Source of the DNA: Cognatishimia sp. SS12
GTDB lineage: Bacteria; Pseudomonadota; Alphaproteobacteria; Rhodobacterales; Rhodobacteraceae
Assembly (NCBI RefSeq): GCF_028369055.1
Contig: NZ_JAQNCZ010000006.1
Coordinates: 186,001-250,000, forward strand
Direction of reading: 5' to 3'
DNA length: 64,000 nucleotides
Part shown: piece by piece, positions 16,099-24,850 of the stretch
How the letters are laid out: every line of letters starts with the position of its first letter
Position numbering within the stretch: the stretch's first letter is position 1
Notes under the pieces: model-generated
Databases searched by the model: none
Told to the model about the DNA's origin: nothing
What the model saw: the letters and a program-made list of their open reading frames with translations, nothing else
Made by a program: the position numbers and the translations under genes

Positions 16099-17616
16099 CT
16101 AAATGTCAAACCTTACGCCCTGTGCCAAAGGCAGGTCCGCGGAGTAATTGACGGTGTTCGTTTGCCGCCGCATATAGGCGCGCCAGGCGTCCGATCCACT
16201 TTCGCGCCCCCCGCCGGTGTCCTTTTCGCCGCCAAAAGCGCCGCCGATTTCGGCCCCCGATGGGCCGATGTTCACATTGGCAATGCCGCAGTCTGACCCT
16301 GCTGCAGACATGAAGCGTTCGGCCTCGCGCATGTTCAGCGTAAACACGCAGGAGCTGAGCCCCTGCGGCACGTCATTTTGCAGCGCAAGCGCCTCGTCAA
16401 AATCCCGATAGCTCAGCACATACAGGATGGGTGCAAAAGTTTCGTCGCGCACCACCGCGCTTTGTTTGGGCATGTCGACAATCGCCGGTTGCATGTAGGT
16501 GCCGCCCTCTGGAACGCTCTTTGTCACGGCTGCGCCGCCAAATACCGTGCCGCCTTCGGCCTCAGCCTGCGCCAGTGCCGCTGTCATTGCGGTGCCTGCC
16601 TCTGCATCGATCAGCGGGCCAACCAAAGTGCCGTCGGCGCGCGGGTCGCCAATGGGCAGTGCGGCATAAGCTTTCTGCAGACGTTCCAGCAGCGGGGCCT
16701 TGATATCTTCGTGCACAATCAGGCGGCGCAATGTTGTGCAGCGCTGCCCAGCCGTGCCAACGGCGGAAAACACAATGGCGCGCACGGCCATCTCCAGGTC
16801 CGCCGATGGGCAGACGATCATCGCGTTGTTGCCGCCAAGTTCCAGAATGCTTTTGCCAAAGCGCGCGGCGACCATGGGGGCCACCGCCCGGCCCATGCGG
16901 GTAGAGCCGGTGGCCGAGATCACCGGTACTTTGTCCGTGGCGGCGAGCGCCGCGCCCAGATCCGCGCCACCGATCAAAAGCTGCAGCAGATTGTCGGGGG
17001 CGTCCGTGCCAAAGCGGGCGCAGGCGCGGTCAAATATCGCGGCGCAGGCCAAGGCCGTCAGCGGTGTTTTTTCCGATGGCTTCCAGATCACCGGATCGCC
17101 GCACACAAGGGCCAAGGCGGCATTCCAGCTCCAGACCGCGACTGGGAAGTTGAAGGCCGAAATCACCCCGACCGCCCCCGACGGATGCCAGCTTTCCATC
17201 ATGCGGTGTCCCGGACGTTCGGAGGCGATGGTCAACCCGTAGAGTTGCCGCGACAGGCCAACAGCGAAATCGCAGATGTCGATCATCTCCTGCACTTCGC
17301 CAAGGCCCTCTGAAGTGATTTTGCCAGCCTCAAGGCTGACCAACGCGCCAAGATCATCCTTCGCGGCGCGCAGCTCTTCGCCCAACAGGCGCACTAACTC
17401 GCCGCGCCGGGGCGGCGGGACTTCACGCCACGCCCGAAAGGCCGTGTCAGCGCGGGCGATGGCGCCGTCAGCATCGTCCAGCCCATGTATATGAACCTGC
17501 GCCAGCGTCGTCCCGTCAATGGGGGAGGTCACGGTGAGGGTGCCGCCGGTCAGCTGGTCGGCACTCAGGCCAAGGCGCGCAAGGATTTGGTCGGCGGTGT
17601 GGGGCATGTCTTTCAT
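16099..17616 (-). CDS. ALDH7-family aldehyde dehydrogenase (alpha-aminoadipic semialdehyde dehydrogenase)
   Basis: 505 residues from the ATG at 17616, which has AGAAAGG 8 nt upstream. Catalytic Cys293 (GTAGQRCTTLRRL) and Glu259 (ILELGGN) are present. The C-terminal NVNIGPSGAEIGGAFGGEKD and GGGRESGSDAWRAYMRR closely match the ALDH7/antiquitin subfamily, which oxidises alpha-aminoadipic semialdehyde to aminoadipate with NAD+. The saccharopine dehydrogenase gene immediately upstream supports that substrate. The same frame extends upstream to 17904, but that part overlaps the saccharopine dehydrogenase gene and has no ALDH similarity. Confidence 0.93.
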   Translation of the reverse strand: MKDMPHTADQILARLGLSADQLTGGTLTVTSPIDGTTLAQVHIHGLDDADGAIARADTAFRAWREVPPPRRGELVRLLGEELRAAKDDLGALVSLEAGKITSEGLGEVQEMIDICDFAVGLSRQLYGLTIASERPGHRMMESWHPSGAVGVISAFNFPVAVWSWNAALALVCGDPVIWKPSEKTPLTALACAAIFDRACARFGTDAPDNLLQLLIGGADLGAALAATDKVPVISATGSTRMGRAVAPMVAARFGKSILELGGNNAMIVCPSADLEMAVRAIVFSAVGTAGQRCTTLRRLIVHEDIKAPLLERLQKAYAALPIGDPRADGTLVGPLIDAEAGTAMTAALAQAEAEGGTVFGGAAVTKSVPEGGTYMQPAIVDMPKQSAVVRDETFAPILYVLSYRDFDEALALQNDVPQGLSSCVFTLNMREAERFMSAAGSDCGIANVNIGPSGAEIGGAFGGEKDTGGGRESGSDAWRAYMRRQTNTVNYSADLPLAQGVRFDI

Positions 17617-17630
17617 TTTGCGGGCCTTTC

Positions 17631-18737
17631 TTATGCGGCTTGATGCGTTTGTGATTTTTCGCCAGCCCGGTAGAGCTGGCCAAATTCGGTGTTCAGGAAG
17701 TCTGAGAGCTTGACCTGTTCCTGGCGCACGAAGCCTTTTGATGGGATCTTGCCTTGGCGCATCAAATCCACCACGCCCAGAACACCGGCGGCGGTTGTGA
17801 TTTGGATCGCGCTCCAGATCTGGCCATTGATCTTGGCCGAAAGGCTCTTGTTGATATAGCTTTGCTCGCGCAGAACGCCGTCTTTGGTGCCCTTTGCGGT
17901 GCAAAACACCAGCACGACGTCTTGATCGGTGCGGGGCAGGGCGGCTTCGAAAATCTCTTTCAGCAGGTCCCGGCGTTTCTGCAGGCCGAGGTCATGCAGC
18001 AGCAGTTTGAGAACGTCGCAATGCCCGGGATAGCGGATGGAGCGATAAGACACGTCTTCGGCGCGGCCCAGCAGAGTTTCGGGCAAAGTGCCAAGCCCGC
18101 CCGAGGTGTTGAAACATTCGTATTCCACACCGTCATGGCCGAGGATCTCGTAATCTTCCAAAGGTTGGGTTTTGACCAACTGCCCGTCGACAATGGCGTC
18201 GCAGGGATTGCAATATTCGTTGATGAGGCCGTCGGTGGACCAGGTGAGATTGTATTTCAGCGCATTGGTGGGAAAGAGCGGCAGCGCGCCAACCCGCATA
18301 TGCAGGCTTTGAAGCGTATCAAATTCGGCGGCGAGCGCGGCGCCAGCGATGCCGACAAATCCAGGGGCGAGGCCGCATTGCGGCATGAATGCCGTGGCGC
18401 TGCCCTTGGCAAGTTCCCGGACCGCCTGGGTGGCGGCGACATCTTCGGTCAGGTCAAAATAATGCGCGCCCGCCGCTTTTGCGGCGGCGGCAATCGTCGG
18501 GGTCAGAAAGAAAGGCGCGGCAGAAATCACAGCGTGAAAACCCTGCAGCGATCGGGTGAGCCCAGCGATATCGGTTGCGTCAATCTGCTGTGTCGCCACG
18601 CCCATGTCGCGCGCTGTTGCCAAGGCCGCGAGGTCATGATCGGCCACCGTCACCTGATAATTCGGGGCCTGTTTCAGCAGGGCCGCGATCATCTGACCAA
18701 TCTTCCCCGCCCCGATAACGCAAATATGCCACTGCAT
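17631..18737 (-). CDS. Saccharopine dehydrogenase family protein
   Basis: 368 residues. N-terminal Rossmann fold ([18 protein letters not shown]) and the saccharopine dehydrogenase C-terminal domain ([34 protein letters not shown]). It probably acts in the saccharopine route of lysine breakdown, producing alpha-aminoadipic semialdehyde for the ALDH7 enzyme 14 nt downstream. GGAGG precedes the ATG at ideal spacing. Whether it cleaves or forms saccharopine is not evident. No separate lysine-ketoglutarate reductase is nearby. Confidence 0.9.
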   Translation of the reverse strand: MQWHICVIGAGKIGQMIAALLKQAPNYQVTVADHDLAALATARDMGVATQQIDATDIAGLTRSLQGFHAVISAAPFFLTPTIAAAAKAAGAHYFDLTEDVAATQAVRELAKGSATAFMPQCGLAPGFVGIAGAALAAEFDTLQSLHMRVGALPLFPTNALKYNLTWSTDGLINEYCNPCDAIVDGQLVKTQPLEDYEILGHDGVEYECFNTSGGLGTLPETLLGRAEDVSYRSIRYPGHCDVLKLLLHDLGLQKRRDLLKEIFEAALPRTDQDVVLVFCTAKGTKDGVLREQSYINKSLSAKINGQIWSAIQITTAAGVLGVVDLMRQGKIPSKGFVRQEQVKLSDFLNTEFGQLYRAGEKSQTHQAA

Positions 18738-18800
18738 CTGATCCTCCGCTCTTTGTCTAAACAGGGTCGCGCATTCACTGTTCGGAGGGGAGGGGGCAAA

Positions 18801-18828
18801 GTGACGAAGTGCTGAAATTATCCGTCAC
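18801..18828. promoter_or_regulatory. Inverted repeat upstream of saccharopine dehydrogenase
   Basis: GTGACG (18801-18806) and CGTCAC (18823-18828) flank a centre containing TGAAATTA, 64 nt upstream of the gene. The AT-rich centre and the adjacent Lrp/AsnC gene suggest a regulator site. Confidence 0.35.
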
Positions 18829-18852
18829 ATCGACGAAAGATGCGCCGATATG

Positions 18853-19284
18853 TCAGTGCCGATCTATGCGCCGGCCAAAAACCACATGGGTCTTGGTGCG
18901 GTTGACCCCGGCGATCGCGGCGAGCTCATCGGTCAACACATCCAGATCTTCCAGTCGCGGCGCTTCGGCGGAGAGCATCAGATCAAACTCACCGTTCACG
19001 GACAGGCAGAGTTTGATCTCCGGATAGGCTTCCAAGCGTTTGATAATGCGTGATGTTTCCGGCTGCTGCACCGACAAAAGAACAATGACCTGTACCAGTG
19101 GCGCCATTTCCTCGGCACCGAGTTTGACGGTATAGCCGCGAATTGTCCCTGCGGCTTCCATACGGGCGATCCGCTCATGCACCGTCGTGCGCGCGACCCC
19201 CAAACTCTTGGCGATTTGGGCAGTAGACTGGCGCGCGTTGGCCTGCAACGCCGCGATGATTTTGCGATCAAGAGTGTCTTTCAC
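18853..19284 (-). CDS. Lrp/AsnC-family transcriptional regulator
   Basis: 143 residues from a GTG at 19284 with GCGAGG 4 nt upstream; an in-frame ATG at 19371 would add 29 residues not typical of the family. N-terminal DTLDRKIIAALQANARQSTAQIAKSLGVARTTVHERIARME is the classical Lrp helix-turn-helix. The C-terminal half is the RAM/AsnC ligand domain with GEFDLMLSAEA. It lies 115 nt upstream of the saccharopine dehydrogenase on the same strand and is the obvious candidate lysine-responsive regulator of that pathway. A 17-bp palindrome lies 108 nt upstream. Confidence 0.9.
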   Translation of the reverse strand: MKDTLDRKIIAALQANARQSTAQIAKSLGVARTTVHERIARMEAAGTIRGYTVKLGAEEMAPLVQVIVLLSVQQPETSRIIKRLEAYPEIKLCLSVNGEFDLMLSAEAPRLEDLDVLTDELAAIAGVNRTKTHVVFGRRIDRH

Positions 19285-19392
19285 GGGTCCTCGCAGTGCA
19301 CTTTCATCTCTTGTGTAGCCCGCAGAGGCGCTTTGCAAAAGCCTTGGCTGACTCGCCGGGTTTTTCCACACCCTGCCGAATTGCAGCCAGTG

Positions 19393-19409
19393 TGCCTAAA
19401 TTTTAGGCA
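19393..19409. promoter_or_regulatory. Candidate Lrp/AsnC operator, 17-bp palindrome
   Basis: TGCCTAAATTTTAGGCA is a perfect palindrome with 8-bp arms around one T, and with the AT-rich centre seen in Lrp-type sites. It lies between the Lrp/AsnC gene (minus) and the ATP-grasp gene (plus), so it could control either or both. Confidence 0.5.
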
Positions 19410-19523
19410 GTATTTCATTTATTTCGCGCTTGCCAATTTTTCTTTTCTAATGTTTCGCGCTTTTTTAAGGCGAAAGTTCCGCGACCTGCTTGCAACTGCC
19501 CGCAAAAATGCCAGCCTGTTGCC

Positions 19524-20954
19524 ATGTCGGAGAAACAAGATTTTTTTAACGAGATGTTGGCGAGCGCGGATGAGCCTCGGCAACCTTATGAAGCGTATTA
19601 TGAATGGTTCAAAGGCGAGGATATCAAGGCGCTCAGGCGCACCTCGATCGAAGCTGAGAAGTTTTTCCGCCGCATAGGCATTACCTTCAACGTCTATGGG
19701 CAAAAAGAAGCGGATGAGCGGCTGATCCCCTTTGATGTGGTGCCCCGGATCATTTCAGCCAGCGAATGGCGCACGTTGGAGCGCGGGATCGAACAGCGTG
19801 TGCGCGCGATCAACGCCTTCCTATACGATATCTATCATCGCCAGGAAATTCTGCGCGCCGGTCGCATTCCGCGCGAAATCATCGCTGGAAACGAGGCGTT
19901 CCTGCCAGAGATGGTTGGCGTCAAACCCGCCGGTGGCGTCTATACGCATATTGTGGGCACGGATCTGGTGCGCACCGGTCCGAATGATTTTTATGTGCTC
20001 GAAGACAACGCGCGCACCCCGTCCGGGGTGAGCTATATGCTCGAAAACCGGGAAACCATGCTGCACATGTTCCCTGAGCTGTTCACCAAGTTGAATGTGC
20101 GCCCGGTCAGCAGCTATCCGCAATTGCTACGTCGGTCGCTGTCTGATTGCGCTCCGGAAAATAGCAACAGTGCCAAACCCGTGGTTGCGGTGTTGACGCC
20201 GGGTATTCACAACTCCGCCTATTTTGAACATGCGTTTTTGGCGGATCAGATGGGTGTGGAGCTGGTTGAAAGCAATGATCTGCGTGTCGAAAACGGCCAC
20301 GTGGCGATGCGCACCACGCAGGGCTATCAGCAGATTGATGTGCTGTACCGCCGCGTGGATGATGATTATCTGGACCCGCTGACATTCAACCCGGAAAGCA
20401 TGCTGGGCGTGCCCGGCATCATGGATGTGTATCGTGCGGGCAATATCACCATTGCCAACGCACCGGGAACGGGCATTGCCGACGACAAGGCGCTCTATTC
20501 CTATATGCCTGATATTGTTGAATTTTATACCGGCGAGCGGGCCATATTAAAGAATGTGCCGACCTGGCGATGTTCGGAAGAAGACAGCTTGAAATACGTG
20601 CTGGAGCATTTGCCAGAACTGGTTGTCAAAGAGGTGCACGGTTCAGGTGGTTACGGCATGCTGGTCGGCCCCGCAGCGAGCAAGAAGGAAATCGCGACCT
20701 TTGAAAAGAAGCTGCGCGCCAAGCCGCATAATTATATCGCCCAGCCAACGCTGAGCCTGTCGACAGTGCCGATCCTGGCCAAATCCGGCCTTGCGCCGCG
20801 ACATGTGGATCTGCGCCCCTTCGCGCTGGTATCGCCCAACCGCATTGATCTGACCCCTGGCGGGCTGACGCGCGTGGCGCTTAAGGCCGGCTCGCTCGTG
20901 GTGAACTCCAGTCAGGGCGGCGGCACAAAAGACACTTGGGTATTGGGGGATTAA
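19524..20954 (+). CDS. Circularly permuted ATP-grasp amidoligase
   Basis: 476 residues. Matches the circularly permuted ATP-grasp family (formerly DUF404/DUF407), with AFLYDIYHRQEILRAGRIP, YVLEDNARTPSGVSYMLENR, SYMPDIVEFYTGE and VVKEVHGSGGYGMLVGP (ATP-binding loop). These cytosolic enzymes are predicted to form amide or peptide bonds using ATP. The next three genes (alpha-E, transglutaminase-like, Anbu) are the partners described for this family, so a peptide tag or small peptide product is expected. The substrate is unknown. The ATG follows the divergent Lrp gene after a 239-bp gap. Confidence 0.92.
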   Translation: MSEKQDFFNEMLASADEPRQPYEAYYEWFKGEDIKALRRTSIEAEKFFRRIGITFNVYGQKEADERLIPFDVVPRIISASEWRTLERGIEQRVRAINAFLYDIYHRQEILRAGRIPREIIAGNEAFLPEMVGVKPAGGVYTHIVGTDLVRTGPNDFYVLEDNARTPSGVSYMLENRETMLHMFPELFTKLNVRPVSSYPQLLRRSLSDCAPENSNSAKPVVAVLTPGIHNSAYFEHAFLADQMGVELVESNDLRVENGHVAMRTTQGYQQIDVLYRRVDDDYLDPLTFNPESMLGVPGIMDVYRAGNITIANAPGTGIADDKALYSYMPDIVEFYTGERAILKNVPTWRCSEEDSLKYVLEHLPELVVKEVHGSGGYGMLVGPAASKKEIATFEKKLRAKPHNYIAQPTLSLSTVPILAKSGLAPRHVDLRPFALVSPNRIDLTPGGLTRVALKAGSLVVNSSQGGGTKDTWVLGD

Positions 20955-20957
20955 GAC

Positions 20958-21908
20958 ATGATGCTTGGAAAGACCGCAGGCGGCTTGTTCTGGATGTTCC
21001 GCTACCTTGAGCGTGCCGAAAACACCGCACGGCTTCTGGCCGCTGGGTGGCACATTGCCCTGACCCGCGCGGGTGGCAGCGAAGCGCAAAGCGAATGGCA
21101 ATCCATCATCACCACCGCCGGGATGGATGCCGGGTTTCGCACCAAATACGAAGAGTATTCCGCTGAGGCGGTGATCGACTATCTTTTGCGCGACAAGGAC
21201 AACCCGTCCTCTGTCATGGGGGCGATCAGCGCCGCGCGCAGCAATGCGCGTCTGGTGCGCACCGCGCTCAGCTCGGAAGTCTGGGAGGCGACCAACGAAT
21301 GCTGGATGGAGATCAAAGCGCTCCTCTCGCGCCCTATCACCGAACGCGCGTTGCATGACACGCTCACGCAAATCCGCTTTCGCACGTCGGTTGTGCGGGG
21401 CGCCTTGCACGGCACGATGCTGCGCAATGATATCTATGCCTTCTCGCGGCTTGGCACCTTTGTAGAGCGCGCCGACAACACCGCGCGCATTCTGGATGTA
21501 AAATACTATGTGCTGCTGCCGTCTGCCGCCTTTGTCGGCCAGGCCATCGACAATGCGCAATGGGAGGTGATCCTGCGTTCGGTCAGTGCCGAAAGCTCCT
21601 ATCGCTGGATCAATGGTGGTGAAAGCACCCCGATCAGCATTGCGAATTTCCTGATCCTGGATGATCAGATGCCCCGATCTTTGGCGTTCTGCGCCAAAAA
21701 GGTCAGGGAAAATCTGGCGTTTCTGGAACGTTGCTATCTGAGCCGCCAGGAAAGCAATGTTCTGGCCGAGGCCCTGCAACACCGCTTTGACAGCCAATCC
21801 ATCGAAACCATTTTCGAAGAGGGTTTGCACGAATTCCTCACTCAGTTCCTGCTGGATAATGGTAAGCTTGCACAGCAGGTCGAGGAGGACTTTAGATTCA
21901 ATGGCTGA
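20958..21908 (+). CDS. Alpha-E domain protein
   Basis: 316 residues, almost all alpha-helical, with GGLFWMFRYLERAENTARLL at the N-terminus and a second RLGTFVERADNTARILDVKYY repeat near residue 170. Alpha-E proteins occur almost only beside or fused to circularly permuted ATP-grasp enzymes, and their biochemical role is not established. The two ERA(E/D)NTAR helices could be catalytic or a protein interface. It lies 3 nt after the ATP-grasp gene and overlaps the next start codon by 8 nt. Confidence 0.92.
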   Translation: MMLGKTAGGLFWMFRYLERAENTARLLAAGWHIALTRAGGSEAQSEWQSIITTAGMDAGFRTKYEEYSAEAVIDYLLRDKDNPSSVMGAISAARSNARLVRTALSSEVWEATNECWMEIKALLSRPITERALHDTLTQIRFRTSVVRGALHGTMLRNDIYAFSRLGTFVERADNTARILDVKYYVLLPSAAFVGQAIDNAQWEVILRSVSAESSYRWINGGESTPISIANFLILDDQMPRSLAFCAKKVRENLAFLERCYLSRQESNVLAEALQHRFDSQSIETIFEEGLHEFLTQFLLDNGKLAQQVEEDFRFNG

Positions 21909-22719
21909 CATGAAGCGGCTGACGATCCGTCACATCACCACCTATGATTACGATGAACCTGTGCACTATGCCTTGCAGCAGTTGCGTCTGACACCGCGAA
22001 ATGGGCATGGGCAGACCGTGCTTGACTGGGAATGCACCGTTCAGGGTGGGTCAAAGCAGGTCAGTTTTGACGATCATTTCCTTAACCACACCGATCTTGT
22101 GAAGGTCGACAGTGGCGTGAAACAGGTTGAAATTGTCAGTACCGGCACCGTGGAAGTCGAAGATTCAGCCGGTGTGATTGGCCACCATCGTGGCTATGCG
22201 CCTCTGTGGCTGTTTCAGGCCCAGACAGAGCAGACCAAACCCGGCCCCAAGCTGACCGCCATGGCAACCGCCCTGCGCAAATATCAGGCGGATGTCGATG
22301 ACATTGCCTTGCTGCACGCGATGTCCGCAGAGATTGCGAAATCGGTGCAATACGAGCTCGGCACCACAGACAGCACCACAGGTGCCGAAGATGCGCTGGC
22401 CGCCGGGCAGGGGGTCTGTCAGGACCACGCCCATATCATGATTGCGCTGGCGCGGCAGCTTGGCTTTCCGGCGCGCTACATCTCGGGCTATCTGCTGATG
22501 GATGATCGCGTGGATCAGGATGCGACCCATGCCTGGTGCGAGGTCTTTACACAGAGCCTAGGCTGGGTTGGGTTTGATGTCTCAAACGGGATTTCGCCGG
22601 ATTCTCGCTATGTGCGTGTGGCGACCGGGCGCGACTATCGCGATGCGGCACCGATCTTGGGTATTCGCCAGGGAATGGGCACGGAAAAACTTGCAGTGAC
22701 TCTGCAAGTGCAGCAATAG
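21901..22719 (+). CDS. Transglutaminase-like protease family protein
   Basis: 272 residues. The catalytic triad is visible: Cys173 (GQGVCQDHAHIMIAL), His210 (ATHAWCEVF) and Asp226 (GWVGFDVSNG). An N-terminal bacterial transglutaminase beta domain precedes it (IRHITTYDYDEPVHYALQQLRLTPR, written here as the pattern at residues 9-33). Proteins of this group act as cysteine peptidases or amide-transfer enzymes. Beside an ATP-grasp ligase it probably trims or transfers the peptide made. The start is at 21901 with GAGGAGG 10 nt upstream, overlapping the alpha-E stop. Confidence 0.91.
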   Translation: MADMKRLTIRHITTYDYDEPVHYALQQLRLTPRNGHGQTVLDWECTVQGGSKQVSFDDHFLNHTDLVKVDSGVKQVEIVSTGTVEVEDSAGVIGHHRGYAPLWLFQAQTEQTKPGPKLTAMATALRKYQADVDDIALLHAMSAEIAKSVQYELGTTDSTTGAEDALAAGQGVCQDHAHIMIALARQLGFPARYISGYLLMDDRVDQDATHAWCEVFTQSLGWVGFDVSNGISPDSRYVRVATGRDYRDAAPILGIRQGMGTEKLAVTLQVQQ

Positions 22720-22750
22720 ATTGTACAGTGCGAACAGTTGAGATCCCAAG

Positions 22751-23491
22751 ATGACCTATTGCGTCGGCCTGATGTTGAACCAAGGATTGGTGTTTATGTC
22801 CGACACCCGCACCAACGCGGGCGTCGATAACATTTCGACTTATCGGAAGATGTTCACATTCGATGTTGCCGGAGAGCGCAGCATCACGGTGATGACCGCT
22901 GGAAACCTGGCGACGACACAGGCCGTGATCAGCCTGCTGAAAGAGCGCAGCAAGGCCAGCGATGAGCGTGACCCCAGCATTCTGAAAGTGCCGACCATGT
23001 ATCAGGCGGCTCTTTTGGTGGGGGAAACTCTGAAAGAGGTCCTCGACACACATGCGCAAGCGGGACAGCGGGCCGATGCATCGTTTAATGCAACGATCAT
23101 CCTGGGTGGGCAGATCGCGGATGGGGATCCGACGATATTCCTCGTTTATCCTGAGGGCAATTTTATTGAGGCCAGCAGCGATACGCCGTTCTTGCAGATC
23201 GGTGAAACCAAATATGGCCGCCCCATTTTGGTGCGTGCCTTTGACGCTGACATGAGCTTTGAAGAGGCGGTGAAGCTGCTGCTGGTGTCTTTTGACAGTA
23301 CGATCAAAGCCAATCTTGGGGTCGATCTGCCGATTGATCTGCGGATCTATCACAAAGACAGCTTGGCCGCAGGACAAAGCCTGCGGATTGGCCGGGACGA
23401 TCCCTATTATCAGAAGATCTCCGAAGGCTGGGGCGTGGCCCTGCGTGATGCATTTGGCCGGTTGCCCGCCTTCGAATTTCCCAAAAGCTGA
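22751..23491 (+). CDS. Anbu, bacterial proteasome-like Ntn hydrolase
   Basis: 246 residues. Starts MTYCVGL, with Thr2 positioned as the N-terminal nucleophile, followed by GLVFMSDTRTNAGVDNI and an NATIILGGQ segment. This is the pattern of Anbu (ancestral beta subunit), a self-assembling 20S-proteasome homologue found in bacteria beside ATP-grasp, alpha-E and transglutaminase-like genes. It lies 31 nt after the transglutaminase gene. Proteolytic activity of Anbu has been hard to show, and here it may act on peptide-tagged or ligated products. Its stop abuts the stop of the convergent HlyD gene. Confidence 0.92.
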   Translation: MTYCVGLMLNQGLVFMSDTRTNAGVDNISTYRKMFTFDVAGERSITVMTAGNLATTQAVISLLKERSKASDERDPSILKVPTMYQAALLVGETLKEVLDTHAQAGQRADASFNATIILGGQIADGDPTIFLVYPEGNFIEASSDTPFLQIGETKYGRPILVRAFDADMSFEEAVKLLLVSFDSTIKANLGVDLPIDLRIYHKDSLAAGQSLRIGRDDPYYQKISEGWGVALRDAFGRLPAFEFPKS

Positions 23492-24838
23492 TCAATCCTC
23501 GCGGAAGGCCCGCGACATTGAATCCACGATCGGTTTGGTCAGATATTGAAAGAACGTGCGTTCTTCTGTCGCGATCAGGATCTCAACGGGCATGCCGGGT
23601 GTTGGCACAAACCGTGGCACCTTGGCGATGCTTTCCGGGGTGATGTTGATGCGGGCAATATATACCTCGGGGTTGGTGGCATCAGCTGCGTTGTGAACCG
23701 CATCCGCCGAGAGATAGAACACTTCGCCATCTAGCACCGGCGTGGTGCGCTGGTTCAAGGCGGTGAGCCGCACAAAGGCGTGCTGGCCGATCTGCACACT
23801 GTCAATTTCTGTACGCGGGATCAGGGTTTCGATGATCAAAGGCGCGTCCATCGGCAGGATTTCGGCGATTTCCTGTCCGCCTTTGATAACGCCGCCTGAC
23901 GTATGGTAGTGCATGCGAAACACCGTGCCCGAAACGGGCGCAGTGATTTCGGTGCGGCGCAAAACGTCCTCGGCGCTCAGGATCTGTTCATTGATACTGT
24001 CTAGCTCGGCCTGCGCGGCCTGCAATTCATCCAGAGCCTCTTGGGAATAGGCGTGACGGATCTGCAGCGCCTGTTTGCGATATTTGCCGATCATCGATTC
24101 ACTTTCGCCAATCTCTGCCGCCAATCGTGCTTTTTGCCCGCGGGCATCCACCAGCGCCCGTTGCAGTGCGTTGATCTCTGTCTTGCGGGTCAGGCCGGAA
24201 CTGAATAATTCGCGCTTTGCGGCCAAATCCTCGTTGAGCAGGGCCATTTGGTCATCAAGAGCCTTGCTTTGTTCCTCATACCCCCAAATCCGCAGTTCCT
24301 GCGCCGAGATGTTTGAATTCAGAAGCTGCAATTCGTTTTCCAGCTTGTCGCGCGACAGCTCGAAACTCTGCGATTGGCTGTCCAAGATATCGGCGAGGCC
24401 AATATCAGTGATCGCCTGCGTCCGCAGAGCGCTGGCAAAAGTGAGCTGCGTATCATTGCCATATTGCGCCTTGAGGCGTGTGACCATGGCGTCCAGCCGC
24501 GCTTTGCGGAGCGTCAGTTCGGTCAGCTTGGTGAACGATGGCGTGGTGTCCAGCGTGATCAGCGTATCGCCAGCCTGCACCGCATCGCCCTCGCTGGCGA
24601 TGATGTCCTTGATGATCCCGCCTTCAAAGTGCTGGATCACCTTATTGCGCCCGGTGGCCACAAAGCTGCCCTGTGAGACAACCGCTGCGGCAAGTGGGGC
24701 AGAGAAGGCCCAATAGCCAAAGCCGCCCAAGGCACCAAACATTAAAAACAAGCCAACAATACCGATCCGCCAAATTTGCCGTGGCAATTCGGACGACCAA
24801 TCATTCATTGGCTCCCCAGGAAGATTTACAACGCTCAT
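23492..24838 (-). CDS. Type I secretion membrane-fusion protein (HlyD/PrtE family)
   Basis: 448 residues. One N-terminal transmembrane helix (IWRIGIVGLFLMFGALGGFGYWAF, residues about 20-43), then a barrel-sandwich half motif (GSFVATGRNKVIQHFEGGIIKDI), a long coiled coil and the second half (TAPVSGTVFRMHYHTSGGVI). It joins the inner-membrane ABC exporter to an outer-membrane channel. An in-frame ATG at 24808 is an alternative start. It is 12 nt downstream of the ABC exporter gene on the same strand. Confidence 0.94.
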   Translation of the reverse strand: MSVVNLPGEPMNDWSSELPRQIWRIGIVGLFLMFGALGGFGYWAFSAPLAAAVVSQGSFVATGRNKVIQHFEGGIIKDIIASEGDAVQAGDTLITLDTTPSFTKLTELTLRKARLDAMVTRLKAQYGNDTQLTFASALRTQAITDIGLADILDSQSQSFELSRDKLENELQLLNSNISAQELRIWGYEEQSKALDDQMALLNEDLAAKRELFSSGLTRKTEINALQRALVDARGQKARLAAEIGESESMIGKYRKQALQIRHAYSQEALDELQAAQAELDSINEQILSAEDVLRRTEITAPVSGTVFRMHYHTSGGVIKGGQEIAEILPMDAPLIIETLIPRTEIDSVQIGQHAFVRLTALNQRTTPVLDGEVFYLSADAVHNAADATNPEVYIARINITPESIAKVPRFVPTPGMPVEILIATEERTFFQYLTKPIVDSMSRAFRED

Positions 24839-24850
24839 AATTGGTCCCCA

